Position numbers and translations under genes: made by a program
Notes under the pieces: generated by a model
Database searches by the model: none
What the model was told of the DNA's origin: nothing
What the model saw: the letters and a program-made list of their open reading frames with translations, nothing else
Assembly: GCA_964560565.1 (NCBI GenBank)
Contig: CAZLMF010000012.1
Coordinates: 1 to 30,243 of the forward strand
DNA from: CAZLMF01 sp964560565
Lineage (GTDB): Bacteria; Bacillota; Clostridia; Oscillospirales; Ruminococcaceae
DNA length: 30,243 nt
Reading direction: 5' to 3'
Shown here: positions 24,210 to 30,243 of the stretch, piece by piece
Layout of the letters: the number at the start of each line of letters is the position of its first letter
Position numbering within the stretch: the first letter of the stretch is position 1

Positions 24210-24677
24210 ATGCTTATAAATGTAAAACAGTTGTTTAGCTTAATAGGCGAGCGGCGTGAAATTGATTATGAGCTTGACCTTTCTGAGTACGAGCTATACG
24301 AGAGTAAACCCTTCATTGCTCCTGTTAAAATAAAGGGCGAGGTTGAAAATCGTGCCGGAATAGTAACTGCAAGGCTTAATGTCAGCTTTATTCTTTCACT
24401 TAGCTGTGACAGATGCCTTACAGAGTATAAGCGAGATTATAGCTTTGACTTGTGCCAAACCCTTGTGCGTGACCAACCACGCTACATGGATTCCCTTGAA
24501 TGGGAGGAAAATCACTATGTTGTCGAGGGCGATGAGCTTGACCTAGATGAAATGGCGACGGGGCATTTTCTACTGCATCTTCCAACCAAACAGTTATGCA
24601 AACCTGAATGCAAAGGGATATGCCAAGAATGTGGCGTTAACCTTAATGAGCAGGAATGTGACTGCGATAAAATATAG
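24210..24677 (+). CDS. yceD: DUF177 protein (YceD family), cysteine-rich
   Basis: YceD-family proteins are linked to 23S rRNA accumulation and are typically encoded directly ahead of rpmF, as here. The 155-residue protein has the family core LSCDRCLTEYKRDY (about 70-83) and DELDLDEMATGHFLLHLPTK, then LCKPECKGICQECGVNLN. The cysteines of CDRC and of the C-terminal cluster probably bind zinc, as is common in Gram-positive members. ATG at 24210 is chosen because GTGAGG precedes it and the family begins here; the longer frame from 24108 starts inside the promoter. rpmF starts 67 nt downstream. Confidence 0.88.
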   Translation: MLINVKQLFSLIGERREIDYELDLSEYELYESKPFIAPVKIKGEVENRAGIVTARLNVSFILSLSCDRCLTEYKRDYSFDLCQTLVRDQPRYMDSLEWEENHYVVEGDELDLDEMATGHFLLHLPTKQLCKPECKGICQECGVNLNEQECDCDKI

Positions 24678-24744
24678 TTTGTCTTGCAAATTAAGTTAAT
24701 CATATGAATTTTGCATATATCCATCGAGAAGGAGGGTAACATAA

Positions 24745-24927
24745 ATGGCAGTTCCAAAGAGAAAGGTATCCAAAGCTAGACGTGATAAGAGGCGCTCAGC
24801 CGTTTGGAAGCTAGACGCTCCAGCTTTTTCACGCTGCACACAGTGCGGTGAGCTAAAGGCACCACATAAAGTATGCGCAGCTTGTGGCTTTTACAAAGGC
24901 AGAGAAATTGTAAAAGTTGAAGCGTAA
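24745..24927 (+). CDS. rpmF: 50S ribosomal protein L32
   Basis: L32 is a small zinc-ribbon protein of the large ribosomal subunit. The 60 residues begin MAVPKRKVSKARRDKRRS, the standard N-terminus, and carry CTQC and CAAC, the intact four-cysteine (C+) zinc ribbon. AAGGAGGG lies at good spacing before the ATG. It follows the DUF177 gene in the usual arrangement. Confidence 0.97.
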   Translation: MAVPKRKVSKARRDKRRSAVWKLDAPAFSRCTQCGELKAPHKVCAACGFYKGREIVKVEA

Positions 24928-24990
24928 TAGTATTGTTTGCAATATTGTCACACAAAATGCAAACAAGCAAGCATAGCGAACATAGCGGAC

Positions 24991-25009
24991 GGGCGAACAC
25001 AGTTCGCCC
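24991..25009. repeat. Repeat-like hairpin downstream of rpmF
   Basis: GGGCGAAC-ACA-GTTCGCCC is a perfect 8-bp stem with a 3-nt loop, followed by CCTAC. Hairpins of this GC-rich form are, from memory, common dispersed intergenic repeats in gut Clostridia; copy number cannot be judged from one window. It has no T-tract of its own. Confidence 0.6.
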
Positions 25010-25017
25010 CTACTAAG

Positions 25018-25044
25018 TAGGGAGGATTAGTCCTCCCTATTTTT
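25018..25044 (+). terminator. Rho-independent terminator after rpmF
   Basis: TAGGGAGGA / TCCTCCCTA (25018-25026 and 25031-25039), a perfect 9-bp stem with loop TTAG, followed by TTTTT. It separates rpmF from the DUF512 gene. Confidence 0.88.
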
Positions 25045-25070
25045 ACTATGTATAAGGAAAGGCGCGAGGG

Positions 25071-26360
25071 ATGGCGAAAATGGGTATAATAATCAAGTCG
25101 GTGACAAAAGGCTCTGCTGCCTACAAAGCTGGGATAAAAAGCGGCGATGAGCTCATATCCATTGACGGGCATATAATACACGATGTACTTGACTATATGT
25201 ACTACTGCGCGCAAGCGAAGTTGACTCTAGAGCTATCCGACCGCAGCATTGGCATAACAAAAGGCGAATACGATGATTTAGGGCTTGAATTTGATAGCTT
25301 CCTTATGGATGACAGCAGACGATGCCGCAATAACTGCATTTTTTGCTTTATCGACCAAATGCCAAAGGGCATGAGGGACACGCTTTATTTTAAGGATGAT
25401 GATGCCCGTTTAAGCTTTTTACAGGGCAACTATATAACCCTTACAAATCTCTCCGAAAAGGAAGTACAGCGCATAATTGAAATGAAGCTTAGCGTAAATG
25501 TTTCCGTTCACACCACAAACCCCGAGCTTCGAGTAAAAATGATGGGCAACCGCTTTGCAGGAAAGGCACTTGACCACCTTCACACCATGGCAAAAGCAGG
25601 GATAATGCTAAATTGCCAGTTAGTTCTGTGCAAAGGAATAAATGACGGCGAGGAACTTCGGCGCAGTATATCCGATTTAACTCAGTATCCAAGCGTGCAA
25701 AGCATAGCATGTGTGCCAGTTGGGCTTTCAAAGCACCGCACAGGACTGTATCCCCTTGAGCCTTACGATAGCGTATCGGCAAATGAGGTTATAGACATAA
25801 TCGAAAGCTGCCATGCAAAGCTAATGGACGAGAGGGGTAGCAAAATAGTTTACCCGGCTGATGAATTTTTCCTTCTTGCCAATAAAGACCTACCCAATGT
25901 GGATTATTACGAGGAATTCCCGCAGTATGAAAACGGTGTAGGGATAACAACGCTGTTCAAGTCTGAATTTTTGCAGGCAGTGGAGGAAATCGCCCCTGAC
26001 GACAAGAAACGCAGTGTTTCCATTGCAACAGGAGTAGCCGCAGGGAGAATTATTGCCGACCTTATTGAAATTGCAAAAGAAAAGTGGCATAATTTAAGGT
26101 GCGAGGTATTTTCAATAGAGAATGATTTTTTCGGGCATGGTGTTACCGTGGCAGGGCTTGTCACAGGGCAGGATATGCTTGCGCAACTTAAAGGCAAGGA
26201 TTTAGGCGATAAACTGCTTATCCCCTCAGTAATGCTGCGCTCAGGAACAGAAATATTTTTAGATGACATGACAGTTCCCCAGCTGCAAGAGCAGTTAGGG
26301 GTCGAAATTATCACCACAAACGGTGATGGAAATGAACTTTTGGAGGCGATACTTAAATGA
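25071..26360 (+). CDS. DUF512 radical-SAM-like protein with N-terminal PDZ domain
   Basis: A 429-residue protein. Residues ~5-60 form a PDZ-like fold (GSAAYKAGIKSGDELISIDG). Next is a radical SAM cluster motif with Cys85, Cys89 and Cys92 in CRNNCIFCFIDQMPKGMR, a barrel region (LQGNYITLTNLSEKE; VNVSVHTTNPELR), and the C-terminal DUF512 (VPVGLSKHR, IYPADEFFLL-like segment, IENDFFGHGVTVAGL). The family is widespread in Clostridia and often sits beside der, as here, but its reaction is not known to me. ATG at 25071 is used; ATG at 25080, with GAGGG before it, is an alternative. Its stop overlaps the der start (ATGA). Confidence 0.9.
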   Translation: MAKMGIIIKSVTKGSAAYKAGIKSGDELISIDGHIIHDVLDYMYYCAQAKLTLELSDRSIGITKGEYDDLGLEFDSFLMDDSRRCRNNCIFCFIDQMPKGMRDTLYFKDDDARLSFLQGNYITLTNLSEKEVQRIIEMKLSVNVSVHTTNPELRVKMMGNRFAGKALDHLHTMAKAGIMLNCQLVLCKGINDGEELRRSISDLTQYPSVQSIACVPVGLSKHRTGLYPLEPYDSVSANEVIDIIESCHAKLMDERGSKIVYPADEFFLLANKDLPNVDYYEEFPQYENGVGITTLFKSEFLQAVEEIAPDDKKRSVSIATGVAAGRIIADLIEIAKEKWHNLRCEVFSIENDFFGHGVTVAGLVTGQDMLAQLKGKDLGDKLLIPSVMLRSGTEIFLDDMTVPQLQEQLGVEIITTNGDGNELLEAILK

Positions 26361-27685
26361 GCAAACCGATAGTAGCGGTAGTGGGCAGACCTAATGTAGG
26401 CAAATCCACGCTGTTCAATAAATTGATTGGCAGGCGACTTTCAATAGTCGACGATACCCCCGGAGTTACCCGTGACCGCATTTATTCGGAGTGCGAGTGG
26501 CTTAACAGAGAATTTATGCTTGTGGACACAGGAGGCATTGAGCCTAAAACAGATGATATTATTTTAGCGCAAATGCGCCGCCAAGCGGAGCTTGCTATTG
26601 AGCACGCAAATGTTATAATATTAGTAACAGATATAACCACAGGCGTTACTGCAACCGACCAAGACGTTGCATCAATGCTTCTTAAAAGCGGTAAGCCTAT
26701 TGTGTTATGCGTAAACAAGTGCGACGGTGTAGGAGCTACTTCGCCGGATATATACGAATTCTACAACCTTGGATTAGGCGACCCAATCGCCGTTTCATCA
26801 GTACATGGACATGGCACAGGTGATTTGCTTGATGCTGTGCTTGAGCACTTTCCCGAATACGATGAGGACGAATATGGCGATGAATATATAAAGGTAGCAG
26901 TAGTCGGTAAACCAAACGTTGGTAAGTCCAGCATAGTAAATAAGCTCCTCGGTGAGGAAAGAATGATTGTTTCAGACATTGCAGGGACAACCCGTGACGC
27001 AACGGACACTGTAATTGAGCGAGGCGATGATAAGTACGTATTTATCGATACTGCCGGCATTAGGAAAAAGTCAAAAGTGACGGAGAATATCGAAAGATAT
27101 AGCGTATTGCGTGCATATATGGCAGTTGATCGTGCGCAGGTATGCGTAATCGTAATAGATGCCACAGTCGGCTTCACCGAGCAGGACAGCAAAATTGCAG
27201 GTTATGCCCATGAACAGGGCAAGGGTTGCATAGTGGCGGTCAATAAATGGGATGCCATTGAAAAAGATGACAAAACAATGGGCGATTTTCGCAGAAAGCT
27301 TGAGATTGACTTCTCATTTATGTCCTATGTGCCATATATATTCATATCCGCACTTACAGGGCAAAGGCTTGAAAAGCTGTTTGAACTTATCCGCTATGTA
27401 GATGAGCAAAACAGTATGCGCATTACAACAGGTGCGCTCAATGACGTACTTGCGTCCGCAACAGCTCGTGTTCAGCCTCCTACAGATAGGGGCAAGAGGT
27501 TGAAGATTTTCTACATCACACAGGCAACCACTCGCCCGCCTACCTTTGTATGCTTCGTAAACCGAGAGGATTTATTTCACTTTTCATACCAACGCTATTT
27601 AATCAATCAAATACGAGAAACCTTTAAACTGGAAGCAACGCCGATTAAAATGATTGTTAGGGAAAGAGGTAAGGAAAATCAATGA
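26357..27685 (+). CDS. der: Ribosome biogenesis GTPase Der (EngA)
   Basis: Der is an essential double GTPase needed for 50S subunit maturation. The 442-residue protein has two G domains, each with its own P-loop (GRPNVGKST at about 10-18; GKPNVGKSS at about 182-190), switch motifs DTPGVTRD and DTAGIRKK, NKCD and NKWD guanine-recognition motifs, and the C-terminal KH-like domain (ITTGALNDVLASA to TPIKMIVRERG). Length and order are standard. It overlaps its neighbours on both sides by 4 nt (ATGA), so DUF512-der-plsY are translationally coupled. Confidence 0.98.
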   Translation: MSKPIVAVVGRPNVGKSTLFNKLIGRRLSIVDDTPGVTRDRIYSECEWLNREFMLVDTGGIEPKTDDIILAQMRRQAELAIEHANVIILVTDITTGVTATDQDVASMLLKSGKPIVLCVNKCDGVGATSPDIYEFYNLGLGDPIAVSSVHGHGTGDLLDAVLEHFPEYDEDEYGDEYIKVAVVGKPNVGKSSIVNKLLGEERMIVSDIAGTTRDATDTVIERGDDKYVFIDTAGIRKKSKVTENIERYSVLRAYMAVDRAQVCVIVIDATVGFTEQDSKIAGYAHEQGKGCIVAVNKWDAIEKDDKTMGDFRRKLEIDFSFMSYVPYIFISALTGQRLEKLFELIRYVDEQNSMRITTGALNDVLASATARVQPPTDRGKRLKIFYITQATTRPPTFVCFVNREDLFHFSYQRYLINQIRETFKLEATPIKMIVRERGKENQ

Positions 27686-28362
27686 GTTTCCAAGATGCAT
27701 TTTTAATTACAATTTTGCTGTCAATGGTGGTATCCTACCTAATGGGCAGTATTAACACTGCAATTATCATTGTTCGTTTGCGCTACAATCAGGATATTCG
27801 CTCACTTGGCAGCGGAAATGCAGGGTTTACAAATGTTATGCGCAATTTTGGCAAGGTCCCTGCTACATTTACCATGGCTGGGGATTTGCTAAAAGGCATG
27901 GTTGCAATAGGGCTGTCCTATCTGCTTGTTTTCATTATGGGCAAATACGTCAACACCCAGTTAAACGGACTACTTGAAAATGACATAATGGGTTATATAG
28001 CTGCAATATTTGCGATTTTAGGTCATTCGTTCCCAATTTTCTACAACTTTAAGGGTGGAAAGGGCGTTGCGGTTACGTGCGCCTCAATGCTAGTAATCGA
28101 GCCGATACTTTGCGTTATATTAGTAAGCTTATTTCTGATAGTTTTCCTAATATCACGAATGGTTTCCCTAGGGTCTATTATAGCGGCTGTGGGCATACCT
28201 GTTTCCACATACATAAAACTGCGTATGGAGAATAACGAAAACATAATGGTTGAAACCTGCCTTGCGGGTATAATAGCAATAATGCTGATACTGATGCACA
28301 GGAAGAATATTTACCGTATTATAAAAGGAACTGAGAATAAGTTCGGCAAGAAAAAGACTTAA
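27682..28362 (+). CDS. plsY: Glycerol-3-phosphate acyltransferase PlsY
   Basis: PlsY transfers an acyl group from acyl-phosphate to glycerol-3-phosphate, the first step of phospholipid synthesis. The 226-residue membrane protein has GSINTAIIIVR, the conserved loop IRSLGSGNAGFTNVMRNFG and LGHSFPIFYNFKGGKGVAVT, with about five to six hydrophobic segments. It is slightly longer than the usual ~200 residues because of a charged C-terminus and a loop insertion near 90-105. It overlaps der by 4 nt, and gpsA, which supplies its substrate, begins 12 nt later. Confidence 0.95.
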   Translation: MSFQDAFLITILLSMVVSYLMGSINTAIIIVRLRYNQDIRSLGSGNAGFTNVMRNFGKVPATFTMAGDLLKGMVAIGLSYLLVFIMGKYVNTQLNGLLENDIMGYIAAIFAILGHSFPIFYNFKGGKGVAVTCASMLVIEPILCVILVSLFLIVFLISRMVSLGSIIAAVGIPVSTYIKLRMENNENIMVETCLAGIIAIMLILMHRKNIYRIIKGTENKFGKKKT

Positions 28363-28374
28363 AGGAGAGTTCAC

Positions 28375-29397
28375 ATGGCAAAGCTAACTATATTGGGAAG
28401 CGGATTTGGGCTTGCAATTGCAATTATGGCTGAGAAAAACGGGCACGAGGTGACCCTTTGGTCGCCATTTAAAGAAGAAGTTGAAACTATTCGCCGTGAC
28501 GGTGAGCATAAAAAGTTACTCCCCGGCGTAATGGTATCCCCGGCAATTGGGTTTACAACCGATGAAAGCTGTGTAAATGGTGCGGATATAGTGCTCTTTG
28601 CAGTACCCTCTCATGCAGTTCGTGAGACTGCTAAAAAAATCAGCGGCTTAATTTCGCAAAACTCAATTCTAGTCAATGTAGGCAAAGGGCTTGAAGGCGG
28701 CAGCTTAAAGCGCCTAAGCGAAGTCATAGGTGAGGAATGTCCTAATAATCCTGTGGTGGTTTTAACAGGCCCTAGTCATGCTGAGGAAGTAGCAAGGGGA
28801 GTCCCTACTACGATAGTTGCCGCTTGCGCTGAGCGCAGCCATGCTGAATATGTGCAGGAAACGCTCCTTAATGACCGCTTCCGCATTTATGTTAGTGATG
28901 ATGTCATCGGTTGTGAGCTTGGTGGCGCACTTAAAAACTCCATTGCCCTAAGCACCGGCATTTGCGACGGTATAGGCTATGGTGACAACACCAAAGCGGC
29001 GCTTATGACAAGGGGGCTTGCTGAAATCACAAGACTTGGCATTGCAATGGGTGGCAAGGTGGAAACCTTCAGCGGACTTGCAGGAGTTGGCGACCTTATA
29101 GTCACTTGCACAAGCATGCACAGCCGAAATAGGCGAGCAGGAATACTTATCGGGCAGGGAATCGAGCCTGAGCAAGCAGTAAAGCAAATAGGCACTGTTG
29201 AAGGCTATTTCACCTCAAAGGCAACCTATGCTCTTTCAATTAAGCATAATGTGGATATGCCCATTGCTAAGCAGATAAACGACATTCTTTACAATGGTAA
29301 AACTGTTGAGCAAAGCCTGCGTGAGCTTATGGACAGGCCAAAGCGTCATGAAAGCGAGCGAGTTTGGCTTGAAAGTGAGAAAAACAAGGAAAGCTAA
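28375..29397 (+). CDS. gpsA: Glycerol-3-phosphate dehydrogenase [NAD(P)+]
   Basis: GpsA reduces dihydroxyacetone phosphate to glycerol-3-phosphate for phospholipid synthesis and works directly upstream of PlsY. The 340-residue protein has VPSHAVRE, VNVGKGLE, LTGPSHAEEVARG, catalytic lysine region GALKNSIALSTGICDG and the substrate motif SRNRRAG. The N-terminal dinucleotide loop reads LGSGFGLAIA, one residue shorter than the GxGxxG form (for example GAGSWGTA) of typical members. AAGGAG lies before ATG 28375. A bidirectional terminator follows. Confidence 0.95.
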   Translation: MAKLTILGSGFGLAIAIMAEKNGHEVTLWSPFKEEVETIRRDGEHKKLLPGVMVSPAIGFTTDESCVNGADIVLFAVPSHAVRETAKKISGLISQNSILVNVGKGLEGGSLKRLSEVIGEECPNNPVVVLTGPSHAEEVARGVPTTIVAACAERSHAEYVQETLLNDRFRIYVSDDVIGCELGGALKNSIALSTGICDGIGYGDNTKAALMTRGLAEITRLGIAMGGKVETFSGLAGVGDLIVTCTSMHSRNRRAGILIGQGIEPEQAVKQIGTVEGYFTSKATYALSIKHNVDMPIAKQINDILYNGKTVEQSLRELMDRPKRHESERVWLESEKNKES

Positions 29398-29421
29398 CCC
29401 AAATATCAACTAACAAAATAA

Positions 29422-29450
29422 AAAGACGCTCATAACGAGCGTCTTTAATT
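29422..29450. terminator. Bidirectional terminator between gpsA and rpmB
   Basis: AAAGACGCTC / GAGCGTCTTT (29422-29431 and 29437-29446) with loop ATAAC, preceded by an A-rich tract and followed by AATTT. It lies between converging gpsA and rpmB. Confidence 0.85.
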
Positions 29451-29466
29451 TGCGATTAAAATGGGG

Positions 29467-29655
29467 TTATACCGCTCTCTGGACATTACCAGAGCGCAAG
29501 CAACGAGTGCATACATTAAGTCTGCACGGCGTGCCTTTCACGATAGCCTTTACTCTCTTTACATTAGGTTTCCAAGCTCTATTTGAACGTCTGTGTGAGT
29601 GGGATACCTTTATTCCGAAAGTGACACCCTTACCGCATACTTCGCATTTTGCCAT
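29467..29655 (-). CDS. rpmB: 50S ribosomal protein L28
   Basis: L28 is a small protein of the large ribosomal subunit. The 62 residues begin MAKCEVCGKGVTFGIKVSHS and contain RRSNRAWKPNVK. Two CxxC pairs (CEVC and CTRC) make it the zinc-binding form. GGGGAGG precedes the ATG at 29655. It is a single-gene unit between gpsA and the divergent M50 peptidase gene. Confidence 0.97.
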   Translation of the reverse strand: MAKCEVCGKGVTFGIKVSHSHRRSNRAWKPNVKRVKAIVKGTPCRLNVCTRCLRSGNVQRAV

Positions 29656-29695
29656 GGGTTTACACCTCCCCTTAATATTCTAAGTCAACTATTAC

Positions 29696-29724
29696 AGTTT
29701 ATCAAATAGCGAGCAAAATTGCAA
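29696..29724 (-). promoter_or_regulatory. Probable promoter for rpmB
   Basis: On the minus strand, TTGCAA (plus 29719-29724), a 17-nt spacer and TAAACT (29696-29701). Each box has about four matches to consensus, so this is tentative. Confidence 0.45.
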
Positions 29725-29750
29725 GCTTTTTTGAAATTTATTTTTAGCAG

Positions 29751-29779
29751 TTGTAATTTACGCAGAAATTCGCTATAAT
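29751..29779 (+). promoter_or_regulatory. Promoter for the M50 peptidase gene
   Basis: TTGTAA (29751-29756), a 17-nt spacer and TATAAT (29774-29779), about 50 nt upstream of the start codon. Confidence 0.7.
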
Positions 29780-29830
29780 TAGAATGATTATTTATACACT
29801 TATAGACATGAAGGAATGTGATATATAAAA

Positions 29831-30243
29831 ATGTTTGACTTTACCTTTGACAAATCCGATATGATACTATTGTTTATCAAAGCAATAGTTCTATTTACTG
29901 CACTCCCTGTGCATGAATACGCACATGGTGCGGTAGCAAGCTACTTAGGTGACCACACCCCCGGCTATCAAGGCAGACTTACCCTAAACCCATTTGCACA
30001 TCTAGACATTATGGGCTCGATATGCATTCTACTGACAGGGTTTGGTTGGGCGAAGCCTGTTCAGGTAAACCCTAATAACTTCACAAGGGTCAACCGTAAA
30101 ACGGGAATGGTTCTCACCTCCCTTGCAGGGCCATTATCGAATGTTGTAATGGCACTCATAGTGATGATTATTTTTAAGCTGCTTATTATTTTCATCTCTC
30201 CTGCCTCAACCACAATGTTTTGGATTATGCTTGCCCTTAGATA
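29831..30243 (+). CDS. Site-2 protease family (M50) membrane metallopeptidase, 3' truncated by window edge
   Basis: The first 137 codons of an intramembrane zinc protease. HEYAH (28-32) is the HExxH zinc motif in the first membrane segment (LPVHEYAHGAVASYLGD). NPFAHLDIMGSI with FGWAKPVQVNP follows, typical of the small M50 group without a PDZ domain, then SLAGPLSNVVMAL. No stop is reached. The ATG at 29831 is preceded by UAUAUAAAA; the nearest purine-rich site AAGGA ends 15 nt upstream, so the start signal is weak. An in-frame stop at 29819 excludes a longer start. Members of this group are uncharacterised proteases; the substrate is unknown. Confidence 0.92.
   Translation, partial: MFDFTFDKSDMILLFIKAIVLFTALPVHEYAHGAVASYLGDHTPGYQGRLTLNPFAHLDIMGSICILLTGFGWAKPVQVNPNNFTRVNRKTGMVLTSLAGPLSNVVMALIVMIIFKLLIIFISPASTTMFWIMLALR

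Overview
The window looks like a chromosomal housekeeping segment of an anaerobic low-to-mid-GC Firmicute of class Clostridia, probably an Oscillospiraceae/Ruminococcaceae-type gut bacterium. I infer this from the gene repertoire: a YmfF/YmfH M16 peptidase pair beside lgt, the PDZ/radical-SAM DUF512 protein beside der, plsY and gpsA, Zn-ribbon L32 and L28, a lysine riboswitch, and near-consensus sigma-A promoters. It is assembled draft or metagenomic sequence, because a run of exactly 100 N interrupts the aro operon. I see no mobile element, CRISPR array, tRNA or rRNA.

Layout, left to right. (1) 1-4065, plus strand: 3' end of tuf with terminator; uvrC with its own promoter; then rsmD-coaD-coiled-coil protein, ending at a bidirectional terminator shared with the next block. 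(2) 9479-4101, minus strand: a promoter and a transcription-terminating lysine riboswitch, then asd-dapA-dapB (aspartate semialdehyde to tetrahydrodipicolinate), a CapA-like lipoprotein, a stand-alone tandem ACT protein resembling an aspartokinase regulatory module, and dcd. (3) 9497-14591, plus strand: queA-tgt (queuosine tRNA modification) and mntP; then, from a promoter inside the end of mntP, an XRE-cupin regulator and an acyl-CoA synthetase-like enzyme, ending at a bidirectional terminator. (4) 19189-14638, minus strand: promoter, a 40-residue leader peptide with 12 aromatic residues in 18, an attenuator-type terminator, then aroF-aroB-[gap]-aroA-aroC of the shikimate pathway. (5) 24033-19251, minus strand: an extended -10 promoter, a leader with a folded core between two 25-bp palindromic repeats, then ymfF-ymfH-lgt-folD. 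(6) 24108-29397, plus strand: DUF177 protein and rpmF, a repeat-like hairpin and terminator, then the overlapping set DUF512-der-plsY followed by gpsA. (7) rpmB on minus, and the start of an M50 peptidase on plus that runs off the window.

Two biosynthetic operons are each controlled by premature termination, through different sensors: lysine by riboswitch RNA, aromatic amino acids apparently by ribosome stalling on a Phe/Tyr/Trp-rich leader peptide. The second is the most interesting signal here. Complementary segments that could form the 1:2, 2:3 and 3:4 pairings of a classical attenuator are visible, while Firmicutes more often use T-boxes or TRAP for this job. Other points of interest are the free-standing aspartokinase-like ACT protein, the repeat-flanked structured leader of ymfF, and a shortened glycine loop in GpsA.
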